This document shows, piece by piece, positions 33,046-41,400 of a DNA stretch of 47,738 bases (positions within the stretch are counted from its first letter, which is position 1; every line of letters begins with the position of its first letter). Below the pieces are notes generated by a model. The model searched no databases, was not told the DNA's origin, and saw only the letters and a list, made by a program, of their open reading frames with translations. The stretch comes from Clostridia bacterium. GTDB taxonomy: Bacteria > Bacillota > Sulfobacillia > SLMV01. The stretch is from positions 1 to 47,738 of the forward strand of contig PUMD01000147.1 of assembly GCA_003551215.1 (NCBI GenBank), given 5' to 3'. The translations under genes were made by a program, and so were the position numbers.

Positions 33046-33863
33046 GCCAAATCCCCCTCACGCCTCTCCATTTCTTCTATCTGCTCGAGAAGTTCAACAG
33101 TCTGACTGGAGTCCAGCTCGGTCCGACAGAAACCTACATCAGGACCACACTCCCCGACTCTCCGCCTTATTCTCCGGTACTCGTTTTCTCCCACCGGGGC
33201 AAAGCGAAGCAGATTACCCGGAGCGATTACCGACGGTGGCCGCCGCCCGGGGGCAAACAGACGGCATGGCGTTCGTCCAATCAGCTGCCACCCGCCCGGC
33301 CCGGGTTGAGGATAAACGCCGGTCTGAGTCCCTCCTATTCCCACCGACCCCCCGGGTATCGACTGCCGTGGTTCTTCCCGACGGGGGCAGTAAAGCAACG
33401 GGTTCAACCCCCCCAGATAGGGAAAACCGGGGGCAAACCCCAGACAGTAAACGTAGTAGGGAGTTGAGCTGTGGAGTTTCACCACTTCCTCTTCACTGAG
33501 GCGGGCCTTGCGGGCGACTTCAGGAAGGTCGGGTCCGTACTGCCCCCCGTAGGTCACGGGGACTCTTAGCATGGTCCCACGCAGGTGCTGCCGCCCGGAT
33601 TGCTCTTCCGCCATCGACCGAATCTCCCTCGCGAGCGCAAGCAGCCCGCCGCTGCCCGGCCGCAGTCGGACAAACAGGCTGCTGTAGGCAGCAATCACGT
33701 CGTCGATTTCGTCGAACTCTTGTCCTTTTATCCTTGCGGCCAGGCCCTGCAAAGCGGCATTCAGCTTTATGCTTTTTTCCTCGCCAAACCGCAGCAAAAA
33801 CGCCGAATCACCAACCGGCGCGATTTCCGGCCGCGGCAGGCCTGCATCCTCTGACTTACCCAC
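33042..33863 (-). CDS. pxpB: 5-oxoprolinase subunit B (KipI-like)
   Basis: A 273-residue subunit with the PxpB/KipI features GDSAFLLRFGEE near the start, YSSLFVRLRPG, YYVYCLGFAPGFPYLGGL in the middle and a TPCRLFAPGRRPPSV segment. It forms a complex with PxpC. GTG at 33863 was chosen; it overlaps the end of pxpA by 8 bp and has GGAG nine bases upstream. A longer open frame to 33968 would lie deep in pxpA. Confidence 0.93.
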   Translation of the reverse strand: MGKSEDAGLPRPEIAPVGDSAFLLRFGEEKSIKLNAALQGLAARIKGQEFDEIDDVIAAYSSLFVRLRPGSGGLLALAREIRSMAEEQSGRQHLRGTMLRVPVTYGGQYGPDLPEVARKARLSEEEVVKLHSSTPYYVYCLGFAPGFPYLGGLNPLLYCPRREEPRQSIPGGSVGIGGTQTGVYPQPGPGGWQLIGRTPCRLFAPGRRPPSVIAPGNLLRFAPVGENEYRRIRRRVGECGPDVGFCRTELDSSQTVELLEQIEEMERREGDLA

Positions 33864-34641
33864 TGTGCTGACTCCGGAGGAAGCTGCTGGCCGTTTGCAC
33901 CTTGATGCCTGATTCCTCCAACTCATGCCGGACCCGCCGGGCGATACGCACCGCTCCCGGGGTGTCACCGTGCAGGCAGATTGTGTCTATGTTCAACTTC
34001 AGGGTGCCGCCTTCAGCTGTGGGGATTTCGCCCCTGGCCAGCATAACCGCCCTGCTGGCTACCTCGCCTGGGTCCTGTATAACCGCCCCGGGCTGATCGC
34101 GCGGAACCAAAGTACCCTGTGCAGTGTAGGCACGGTCGGCAAAGCCCTCCTCCGCCACCCGCAGCCGGCGGTCTCTGGCCACCCGGACTGTGGTACTCCC
34201 TGCGGGGGCAAAGAGCACAAGATTATCATCAAAGTCGCAGATGGCATCGCACACCACCGCACTCAAGTCTGCGCTGCCGGCTGCCTCGTTGTAAAGGGCA
34301 CCGTGCGGCTTTACGTGCTGCAGTGACGCTCCCAGGCTTCCGGCGAGCGCCTGCAGCGCACCAAGCTGATAAACCAAGAAGCTGTAAAGCTGTTCTGCGG
34401 AAAGATCTACATGTCTCCTGCCGAACCCCCACAGATCGGGGTACCCCAGGTGAGCTCCCACTGCCGTGTCAGACTGAAGCGCCCGGCGCACTGTATCCCG
34501 CATTATCACCGGGTCTCCGGCGTGCGCCCCGCAGGCTACGTTCGCGGAAGTTATGACCGGCATCATTTCTTCATCCATGCCGAAAGTATATGCTCCGTAT
34601 CCCTCTCCAAGGTCGGCATTAATATCTACCCTTTGGCCCAT
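33856..34641 (-). CDS. pxpA: 5-oxoprolinase subunit A (LamB/YcsF family)
   Basis: A 261-residue TIM-barrel-like subunit of the LamB/YcsF family and first gene of pxpABC. Key segments: VDINADLGEGYGAYTFG at the start with the catalytic-type aspartates, SANVACGAHAGDP, GAHLGYPDLWGFGRR, HVKPHGALYNEA and ICLHGDTPGA. It carries out the hydrolytic opening of the activated oxoproline ring. The ATG at 34641 has an almost perfect GAGGAGGT upstream. The arrangement A-B-C with overlapping ends is the standard bacterial one. Confidence 0.96.
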   Translation of the reverse strand: MGQRVDINADLGEGYGAYTFGMDEEMMPVITSANVACGAHAGDPVIMRDTVRRALQSDTAVGAHLGYPDLWGFGRRHVDLSAEQLYSFLVYQLGALQALAGSLGASLQHVKPHGALYNEAAGSADLSAVVCDAICDFDDNLVLFAPAGSTTVRVARDRRLRVAEEGFADRAYTAQGTLVPRDQPGAVIQDPGEVASRAVMLARGEIPTAEGGTLKLNIDTICLHGDTPGAVRIARRVRHELEESGIKVQTASSFLRSQHSG

Positions 34642-34902
34642 ACTAACCTCCTCGCTTGGCTGGCCCTGTTCATCAACACCGCCGCCCGCAAGCAAGCACA
34701 CGGTTCGCAGCCGTTGGATAAATTTTTCCGACCTACCCGGGGGCGGCAATTTACTAATTCTCCTCAATCCGGCGTCCTCCTGCCGGCAGCTGCCAAGCAG
34801 CCCAGGGGGCACCCCGACGAGGCAAAAGCCATCCGCCGGTCGGCAAGCAGTAACCTCCCGGGAGGATGGCTGCCCGAATCTGAGGTGGGGCTTTGTTGGG
34901 TC

Positions 34903-35382
34903 TTAATCCAGTGTGTTGAACAGCACGCCGAATTGAGTGGCGTGCTCCAGTTCGTCGACCATGGCCAAAAAGAACGTGTCTCTGACCAGCCTGTCCGTGC
35001 TGGACAGGATAACATCGCGGTAGAATTCGGCCGCCTCCAGCTCTTCCTCCAAAGCGATGAGTATGCCCTCGCGGTAGGTCTCGTACTCAACCGGCTCGAT
35101 GACATACTCCGGGTCGGTGCCGGTGAAATGCAGATACAGCTCCTCGAAGGCCTGCAGGTGCTCCAGCTCATCTTTCATGGCATGATCTATAAACCGTTCG
35201 TGCAGGTCGTCGGGCGCCTCGCGCAGCAGACGTGAATAGAATTCGGCGGCAGTCGCCTCGTCCACGACCGACTGATGTATATCGCTGAGAATGCGGTCGA
35301 AGTCGTGAGGTCCCAGTATCGGCATCTGCGGGATCATTAGCTGGTAGTCAGACATGTCCGGCCCGTGACAGGAATCAAACAA
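34903..35382 (-). CDS. Ferritin-like / rubrerythrin-fold diiron protein
   Basis: A 159-residue four-helix protein with two internal repeats, each with a glutamate helix and an ExxH helix: DEATAAEFYSRLL with MKDELEHLQAFEEL, and LEEELEAAEFYRDVI with MVDELEHATQFGVL. This is the diiron ligand pattern of the rubrerythrin/ferritin-like group; there is no rubredoxin tail. Role in oxidative-stress defence or iron handling is likely. TTG at 35382 fits AAAGGGTGAT upstream; GTG at 35391 lies inside that site. It sits upstream of pxpABC with about 260 bp between, probably a separate unit. Confidence 0.85.
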   Translation of the reverse strand: MFDSCHGPDMSDYQLMIPQMPILGPHDFDRILSDIHQSVVDEATAAEFYSRLLREAPDDLHERFIDHAMKDELEHLQAFEELYLHFTGTDPEYVIEPVEYETYREGILIALEEELEAAEFYRDVILSSTDRLVRDTFFLAMVDELEHATQFGVLFNTLD

Positions 35383-35543
35383 TGTGATCACCCTTTCTGA
35401 TCAGGTATGACCACAGTATTCGTACCGTCCGCTTTCTGTTATAGCACCTCTGTGCGCGGGGCACGGCGGAAAACTCGAATCCGCAGCCCGGCAGCAGCAT
35501 CACCGCATCAGTCGGGACGCATATTAACTGCGGCAGCCTATCA

Positions 35544-36554
35544 TCAGTCCAGATGACCACACTCTACCTTCAATACCGCAGAGCCGTCTATCTCGCTGTC
35601 TTTGAGCCGCTGCAGTGCTGCGGGCAGCTTCTCGAAGTCAAACACCTGCACCTGCGTTTCAACCGGTATCTCCGCGGCCAGCTGCATAAACTCCCGGGCA
35701 TCGCGCCGGGTGACGTGAGCCACGCTGCGGAGGGTCCTCTCGTGATACATAAGTCGGTACGGAAACTGGGGGATATCGCTCATTGAGATGGCGTTGACCG
35801 CCACCGTTCCCCCCGGCCTGACCGCCCGCAGTGCCTCTACCACCACAGGACCGGCTGGCGCGAAAGTGATGGCGCTGTCCGCCCGCAGCTGGGGTTCGTC
35901 ACCGGCTTCTCCCACCCACACTGCGCCCATTTCTCTGGCCAAGCGCTGGTGGTTCTCCGATCTGGTGTACACCACCACCTCGCAGTCCCAGTGGTGGGCC
36001 ACCTGGATGACTATGTGGGCGCAGGAACCAAAGCCAAACAGCGCCAGCCTCTCGCCCGGTTGGATTTCGCTCAAACGCAGCGACCGGTAACCTATGATGC
36101 CGGCGCACAGAAGCGGCGCGGCATGCGCGGGCGAAATTGAAGCAGATATGGGCACGCTGTAATCTGTCCTGACCACCATTCGCTGGGCGAATCCTCCCGG
36201 TACGTCGAGGCCGGTAAACTGGGGATCAGTGCACAGGTTCTCCTCATCGCGGAGGCAGTAGCTGCATTCGCCGCAGGCGCTGTGCAGCCAGTAAGCCCCC
36301 CTGAGCTCGCCCAGCAGGTCCCTGTCGGTCTCGGGCCCGCACCTGCTGACTGTCCCGACCACCTGATGCCCGGGTACCACCGGATAATCGGCGGCTATAT
36401 CGCCCTCAACGATGTGCAGATCTGTTCTGCATATTCCGCAGTAATGCACATCCAGCATCAGTTCACCCTCGCCGGGCTCGGGCTTGGGCACCTTTTTCAA
36501 AAGGAGAGGATCCTGTTCGATTGGTTTCGGTTCACTCACCTGCCAAGAACGCAT
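35544..36554 (-). CDS. Zinc-dependent alcohol dehydrogenase
   Basis: A 336-residue medium-chain dehydrogenase. Catalytic zinc motif CGICRTDLHIVEGD (about residue 40) with PVVPGHQVVG, structural zinc cysteines CGECSYCLRDEENLC (about 94-108), and a nucleotide-binding ALFGFGSCAHIVIQVA. The latter is the variant GxGxCAH form of the AdhA-like branch, not the usual GxGGLG. It converts alcohols and aldehydes with NAD(P). GGAGGG lies before the ATG. Eighty bp separate it from folC upstream on the same strand. Confidence 0.93.
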   Translation of the reverse strand: MRSWQVSEPKPIEQDPLLLKKVPKPEPGEGELMLDVHYCGICRTDLHIVEGDIAADYPVVPGHQVVGTVSRCGPETDRDLLGELRGAYWLHSACGECSYCLRDEENLCTDPQFTGLDVPGGFAQRMVVRTDYSVPISASISPAHAAPLLCAGIIGYRSLRLSEIQPGERLALFGFGSCAHIVIQVAHHWDCEVVVYTRSENHQRLAREMGAVWVGEAGDEPQLRADSAITFAPAGPVVVEALRAVRPGGTVAVNAISMSDIPQFPYRLMYHERTLRSVAHVTRRDAREFMQLAAEIPVETQVQVFDFEKLPAALQRLKDSEIDGSAVLKVECGHLD

Positions 36555-36634
36555 AAAATACCCTCCAAGTCGCCGATTGTCGCCTCTGAACGTGGCCCAT
36601 TATACTCCCTCGGCTCCGCAGATCAGCTGCCCAC

Positions 36635-37972
36635 TCAGGGGGTCTTTTGCCACCTGCCGCGGACCTCGCCAATAAGGTAAAGGCTGCCCCATATAACAAC
36701 AACGTCGTCCTCATCTGCATGCTTCAGACACATTTCTACCGCCCTTTTAGGATCGTTGCACCTCAGCACCTCCGAGGCATCCAGCACCTTCTCGGCCGCC
36801 TGCCGCAGAGTGCAGGCGTCAAGCCCCCTTGGAGTGGGTGCCCTGGTAACAACCACTGTACCATCGACTACACCCTGCATGGGCCCAAGCATGCTGCGGT
36901 AATCCTTATCATCCAGCATTCCCACCACACTGTGCACCCGCCTGCCGGCAAAGAGGTTCTGCACGGTCTCGGCCAGCACCGAAGCCCCGGTCGGGTTGTG
37001 GGCTCCATCCAGAATGACTAGTGGATCTTCAGCAACTCTCTCTACCCTTCCGGGCCATCGTGCCTGGCGCATCCCGTTGAGCACATCTTCTGCGGATATG
37101 TCAAAGCTGCCACCTGCCGCCTGCTCCAACGCAGCCACAGCCACCGCGGCATTCTGCAGCTGATGCCTACCCAGCATGCTGATCTCGACCTCGGGCAGCT
37201 CCCAACGGGGGCCTCGATATGAGAGTGCTCCTCCCTCGGCATCGAGCCTCAACAGGCGGTAGGCAGCTGACGAATCGCCAAAGACCGACTCCGAATCCGG
37301 ACCGACCAGCTGCACAAGCGGCACATTGCGCTGCCGGGCTACATCAGCGATGACCCCCAGGGCCTCTGAGTCCTGACAGCCGACCACAGCCAGCGTACCC
37401 GTCTTGATTATTCCCGCCTTCTCAAAGGCGATCTCGGCGGCGGTATCTCCCAGCACCTCGGTATGTTCCAATCCTATGTTGGTGATGACTGCAACCTCGG
37501 GGGGGCCAACCACATTGGTGGCATCAAAACGTCCCCCCAGGCCCACCTCCAGCACCAGGACATCAACGTCCGCCTCACTGCAGTAGGCAAATAGACCTGT
37601 TGTCATGATCTCGAAAAAAGTCGGGTGATCATAGCCGCGCTGCAGGCCCCACTGCACTGCCTCTCTGACCCGGGTTATTGTGCGGGCAAAGTCTTCAGTG
37701 CCGATCAGATCTCCGTTCAGCAAGATTCGCTCCCGTATGGTCTGCAGGTGAGGAGACGAATACTGCACTGCGCGGTATCCCGCCTGCCTGAAAGAGCAGC
37801 TTATGTAGCTGGAGGTCGAACCCTTTCCGTTGGTGCCGGCGACGTGAATGGTGGGGGTATCTCTGTGCGGCTCTCCTAACCTTTTCAACAGCCACTTCAT
37901 CCTGCTCAGCCCGGGCTTGCTGCTGAACTTGCCCAGCCCGTAAAGGTAATCTACCGCTTCCTGATAGTCCAC
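36635..37972 (-). CDS. folC: Bifunctional folylpolyglutamate synthase / dihydrofolate synthase
   Basis: A 445-residue Mur-ligase-type enzyme that adds glutamate to folates, and often to dihydropteroate, with ATP. The P-loop HVAGTNGKGSTSSY is near residue 45; SPHLQTIRERILLNG, VLEVGLGGRFDATN and EHTEVLGDTAAEIAFEKAGI follow, all conserved in FolC; the C-terminal domain has ILDGAHNPTGA. The GTG start has GAGGGAG upstream. No valS or comC neighbour, unlike the common valS-folC arrangement. Confidence 0.96.
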   Translation of the reverse strand: MDYQEAVDYLYGLGKFSSKPGLSRMKWLLKRLGEPHRDTPTIHVAGTNGKGSTSSYISCSFRQAGYRAVQYSSPHLQTIRERILLNGDLIGTEDFARTITRVREAVQWGLQRGYDHPTFFEIMTTGLFAYCSEADVDVLVLEVGLGGRFDATNVVGPPEVAVITNIGLEHTEVLGDTAAEIAFEKAGIIKTGTLAVVGCQDSEALGVIADVARQRNVPLVQLVGPDSESVFGDSSAAYRLLRLDAEGGALSYRGPRWELPEVEISMLGRHQLQNAAVAVAALEQAAGGSFDISAEDVLNGMRQARWPGRVERVAEDPLVILDGAHNPTGASVLAETVQNLFAGRRVHSVVGMLDDKDYRSMLGPMQGVVDGTVVVTRAPTPRGLDACTLRQAAEKVLDASEVLRCNDPKRAVEMCLKHADEDDVVVIWGSLYLIGEVRGRWQKTP

Positions 37973-38335
37973 TTTGCATCTCCCTCGTATCTTATGGTTG
38001 GCGTGGTTGGCAAAATAGGGGGTTATTTTTGCACTTATTGCGGTATCTCTGAACTATGAACCCAGCGACGGCTTCACGGTGGTTCTGGCTTGCTCGTGTT
38101 GCATGCCGGTGACGTGACTTCTCCGAAAAAAAGGTTGCCCGGCTGTGCTGAGCAGGCCCCTTGGCCTCACGGCGTTTTCCTCTATGCTGTTCCCTTGCTG
38201 TGTATTTTGACATAACACGGCACCTTACGAAAAGACCCCAGGCCCCTTTTTTGTCCCCACAGCCGACGCGTCTGAGGTTTCGCACTCTCCTTTATGTGAC
38301 TAGTACATAGACTCTTCGGAAGGGGCGTGGTTCTG
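37973..38335. other. Gene-poor stretch
   Basis: About 360 bp between the divergent folC gene and the decayed YeiH copy. No gene was recognised. It likely held the promoter of the now broken transporter. Confidence 0.5.
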
Positions 38336-38428
38336 GTGAGCTTAATTGAGGAAGGGACAGCAGTTTTCATTGGTCTGAGTCTGGCGGTCTTGGTAAGGAT
38401 AGGTTTCATAGGGGCGGTGCCGTGGTGA
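38336..38428 (+). CDS. 30-residue single-helix ORF before the broken YeiH copy
   Basis: A GTG-started frame with AAGGGG about ten bases upstream, encoding an acidic head (LIEEGTAVFIGL) and a hydrophobic helix ending in GAVPW. It corresponds in position and pattern to the 36-residue ORF before the intact YeiH gene at 10.7 kb: acidic stretch, one helix, proline near the end. The family's usual Trp is replaced by Gly-Thr, which suggests decay along with the broken carrier behind it. Confidence 0.45.
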   Translation: MSLIEEGTAVFIGLSLAVLVRIGFIGAVPW

Positions 38429-38482
38429 TGCTGAGCGAGGGAGGCCAAGAGATTGCCGGATAGACATTAATCCAGCCCAACA

Positions 38483-39504
38483 GTGGCGCAAAAGGAGACT
38501 CCATCCAGGCAGCAATTCCGGGCGGGCATATTGCTGCGGGCGGGAGGTGTCCTGCCGGGGACTGTCCTGCTTTTGGTGGTGGGGCTGGCGGGAAAGTGGG
38601 CGGCCTCGCTGGCACCCCACATAAACTACGCTCTATTCACCATCGTCTTCGGCATGATCATCGGCAACACCGTCGCACTGTGTGAGGTATTTGCCCCGGG
38701 CGTGGTGGCTTACGGTCTGTGGTTGAAAACGGGTATCGTGCTGATGGGCGTCAGGCTGGCACTGGGTGATGTGGTGGCCATCGGCAGAATGGGCCTGCTA
38801 TTGGTGCTGATCGAGATCGGAGTAGCCCTGTACACTGCCTCGCTTTTGGCCCGCTGCTTCGGCCCGTCGGGAAATCTGGGCAGTCTGATCGGAGTAGGGG
38901 TGGGGATGCAGTGGCTGCCTCAACTGGAGCCATAGGTTCAGAAGGGGAAGACCACACTTACGCTATAGCCGCTATCCTGATGTTCGGAGCGGTAATGGTG
39001 GTACTGTTTCCCCTGCTGGGCAGGTGGCTGCAGCTGGGAGATCAATTTTTCGGACTGTGCAGCGATCTGCCATAGACAACACCGCCACTGCCGTGGGGGC
39101 CGGGTTCGCCTATTCAGAGACGGCGGGCGAAATAGCCACAGGTGTCAAAATGACACGAATGCGTTGATGGGCGTAATCATCCTCGGCGTGTCGCTGGCCT
39201 ACGCCCGCGCGGACTGACCGCATCGGTGCAAAACCGGACCGCATTCATCTGGAGGTGCTTTCCGAAGTTCCTTTTGGGATTCGCACTGCTTTCCGGATGG
39301 GTGAGTCTCGACGCGCTGACCGGACCGCAGATAGAATCGCTAACCAGCCTGTCCCGCTGGTTCTGCCTGCTGGCTTTCGCTGGCGTGGGGCTGAGGTCTC
39401 AGCTGAGCCGCATGAAGGCAGGGTACAGACCCATTCTGGTCGGGCTGGGAGTGGAGACCGCTGTGGCAGCAACCACGTTCCTGCTGCTTTCGGTAGTCCT
39501 TTGA
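38483..39504 (+). pseudogene. Frameshifted YeiH-family transporter
   Basis: A nearly full-length second copy of the YeiH-type carrier. Homologous segments can be followed in order but in changing frames: TIVFGMIIGN and KTGIVLMGVRL in the first frame; EDHTYAIAAILMFGAVMVV in the second; DNTATAVGAGFAYSETAGE in the third; NALMGVIILGVSLAYAR, then RWFCLLAFAGVGLRSQL after another shift. At least four indels lie near 38905, 39065, 39160 and 39212, each leading to a stop soon after. Length equals the intact paralogue, so the loss was by small indels, not truncation. Sequencing error is unlikely, since neighbouring genes are intact. Confidence 0.9.
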
Positions 39505-39529
39505 TACGCCACAGCACAGGCTGGCTTTC

Positions 39530-39552
39530 GGGGGCTGCAGCCTGCAGCCCCC
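39530..39552. terminator. Strong hairpin between the pseudogene and butyrate kinase
   Basis: GGGGGCTGC and GCAGCCCCC form a perfect 9-bp stem with a 5-base loop; outer AGCAC/GTGCT can extend it. It lies between converging units, so it may end transcription from both sides, although T-runs are poor. Confidence 0.6.
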
Positions 39553-39604
39553 GGTGCTTTGCACTGCCAGGCTACCCGGAGTTTTCAACAGCCTGCTTGA
39601 GGTC

Positions 39605-40711
39605 TCATCCGCCGTAGGGATAGCTGACAGGTTCTTCCCGTCCTGTCAGCACCCGCCATGCCCCAGCAGCCAGCGCGTGCAGCTCATCCTCACCCGGCAG
39701 GACCAGCACCTCCGCGACCCAGGCAACCCGGTCGGTAATCGCGCCGGTTATAAAGTCCGAATGAGCCATGCCGCCGGTCAGCACGACGGCATCTACATCT
39801 CCGGTCAGGACCGAGCCCATCGCTCCCACCGTCTTTGATATCTGATATACCATGGCGTCCAGCAGCAGACGGGGTTCTTCCTCTCCGCGGCGGGCCCGCC
39901 GGATCACCTTCTGCATATCGCGGGTTCCCAGATAGGCGTACATTCCCCCCTGCCCCATCATGATCTTGCGCAGCTGCGCGTGAGTGTACTCGCCCGAGAA
40001 GGCCAGATCCACCACTCCGGTGGCGGGTAGGCCTCCGGCCCGGTCTGCGCCAAAGGGCCCTTCAGCGGTGGGGTCGGTAAGGTCCACCGCCCGCCCCCCC
40101 TGCAGGGCAACCACCGTTATTCCGCTGCCCAGGTGCACGACAATGAGATTCGCCTCTTCGAATTGGCCCCCCAGTATGGAAGCTGCCCTTCTCGCCACCG
40201 CCCGGCAGTTTAGGGCATGCCACAGACTACGGCGGCACATCTGGGGAAGCCCGGATATGCGGGCCTCCTCGGTCAGCTCATCCACGCAGACCGGATCGAC
40301 TATGTAAGAGGGTACCCCCAGCTGTTCGCCAGCACGGTGAGCCATCAGTCCGCCCAGGTTGGCCGGATGCTGCCCCTGCGCTCCCCGGCGAAGGTCCTCA
40401 AGCAGCGCCTGGCAGGTGGGGTAGGTGCCCCCCGGAGCTGGCCGCGCAAGGCCCCCGCGACCCGCTACTGCCGCCAGATCTTCGGCATCGGTATCGATCT
40501 CCCGCAGAAAATCCCAGACCCGATCCATGCGGAACTCCAGCTGGTCGGCCACCTGCTCGAATCTGTCCAGTTGTCCGTCTTCATGTCGGTAGGTTTCCTC
40601 AGCCAGAGTACAGCAGGTCTGCTCTCCATCCTCCGAGGCTGCTGATACTACGGCAACCTTTGTCGACGTATTTCCCGGATTTATGGTGAGTATCTTTCGC
40701 TCATCGTCCAT
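39605..40711 (-). CDS. buk: Butyrate kinase
   Basis: A 368-residue ASKHA-fold acyl kinase that converts butyryl-phosphate and ADP to butyrate and ATP, or the reverse. Signatures: ILTINPGNTSTKVAV at the N-terminus, VAGRGGLARPAPGGTY, HPANLGGLMAH, a HLGSGITVVAL phosphate loop and VVLTGGMAHS near the C-terminus. No phosphotransbutyrylase gene (ptb) is adjacent in the window, so it may serve branched-chain acids from amino-acid fermentation. ATG at 40711 has GGGAGGC six bases upstream; an ATG at 40726 lies before that site. Confidence 0.95.
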   Translation of the reverse strand: MDDERKILTINPGNTSTKVAVVSAASEDGEQTCCTLAEETYRHEDGQLDRFEQVADQLEFRMDRVWDFLREIDTDAEDLAAVAGRGGLARPAPGGTYPTCQALLEDLRRGAQGQHPANLGGLMAHRAGEQLGVPSYIVDPVCVDELTEEARISGLPQMCRRSLWHALNCRAVARRAASILGGQFEEANLIVVHLGSGITVVALQGGRAVDLTDPTAEGPFGADRAGGLPATGVVDLAFSGEYTHAQLRKIMMGQGGMYAYLGTRDMQKVIRRARRGEEEPRLLLDAMVYQISKTVGAMGSVLTGDVDAVVLTGGMAHSDFITGAITDRVAWVAEVLVLPGEDELHALAAGAWRVLTGREEPVSYPYGG

Positions 40712-41033
40712 GATAAAGCCTCCCATAAACTAGATGACTGCCCAGCCACCGTACATCCTGCGGCACCGCCGTCTCAAAAGCAGGCACCGAGTATATCTAT
40801 ATTATCGCATTCGGCGTCCGGAGTTTGCATCCCGGCCAGACTACCACACCCGCCGATCGACAAAGGAGGGTGTCAGCCGGTCGAGAAGTAAGGTGACGAG
40901 GAGGTAAGGTTTGTTTATTTGACTGCTGCGAAAGAAATGACGCCTACCTGCGCATAATGAAACCCCGGGGGTGCAGCTGATGCCGCTGTAACGTTGAACC
41001 ACACGGCTGCCACAATTCGACGCACGGTCCGTC
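40712..41033. other. Intergenic region between buk and the ileS promoter
   Basis: About 320 bp without a recognisable gene. It has two strong Shine-Dalgarno-like sites, AAAGGAGG at 40862-40869 and GAGGAGGT at 40898-40905, each followed only by a very short open frame (nine and four codons). Confidence 0.5.
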
Positions 41034-41062
41034 TTGGCGGTCGGATCTGTCTGTGCTATGAT
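41034..41062 (+). promoter_or_regulatory. Promoter of the ileS T-box unit
   Basis: TTGGCG (41034-41039) and TATGAT (41057-41062) are 17 bp apart, placing the transcript start near 41069, right before the T-box leader. Confidence 0.7.
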
Positions 41063-41068
41063 GTTAGC

Positions 41069-41340
41069 AAATAGATAAAGGCTGTGAAGGAAACGAGTAG
41101 GGAGGCTCCTCCGTTCAGAGAGCCTGGGTCGCTGCGAGCCGGGTCGGAGAGGTGTTCTGAAAATCCTTCCGGAGCCGCAGGCTGAACATCCCCGCTTTAG
41201 GGGGCCAGTAAGCTGTGCCGGAGCTGTCCGTTAACGCAGAGGGATATAAGGGGCAACCCCGTATCCTGGCCAAGAGGGCCCTGCGGGGCCAATCTGGGTG
41301 GTAACGCGGTACATGCCGTCCCGGTGTGGGGCGGTTTTTG
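41069..41340 (+). promoter_or_regulatory. T-box leader controlling ileS
   Basis: The leader has the conserved T-box element TGGGTGGTAACGCGG at 41295-41309, whose TGGT bulge would pair with the ACCA-type end of uncharged tRNA. Upstream lies the long Stem I region, with AGAGAGCCTGGG and CGCTGCGAGCC parts around 41117-41140. An ATC triplet at 41163-41165, in a CTGAAAATCC loop context, is the likely isoleucine specifier. An intrinsic terminator at 41316-41339 competes with the antiterminator. Uncharged tRNA-Ile should switch ileS on. Confidence 0.9.
41316..41339 (+). terminator. T-box intrinsic terminator
   Basis: CCGTCCC (41316-41322) pairs with GGGGCGG (41328-41334), followed by TTTTT. It is the regulated terminator of the ileS leader. 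Confidence 0.85.
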
Positions 41341-41400
41341 TGTTTTATGAACATCCTGTATGACACAATATCGGTAAATGAGTCAGGAGGGATTGGACAA

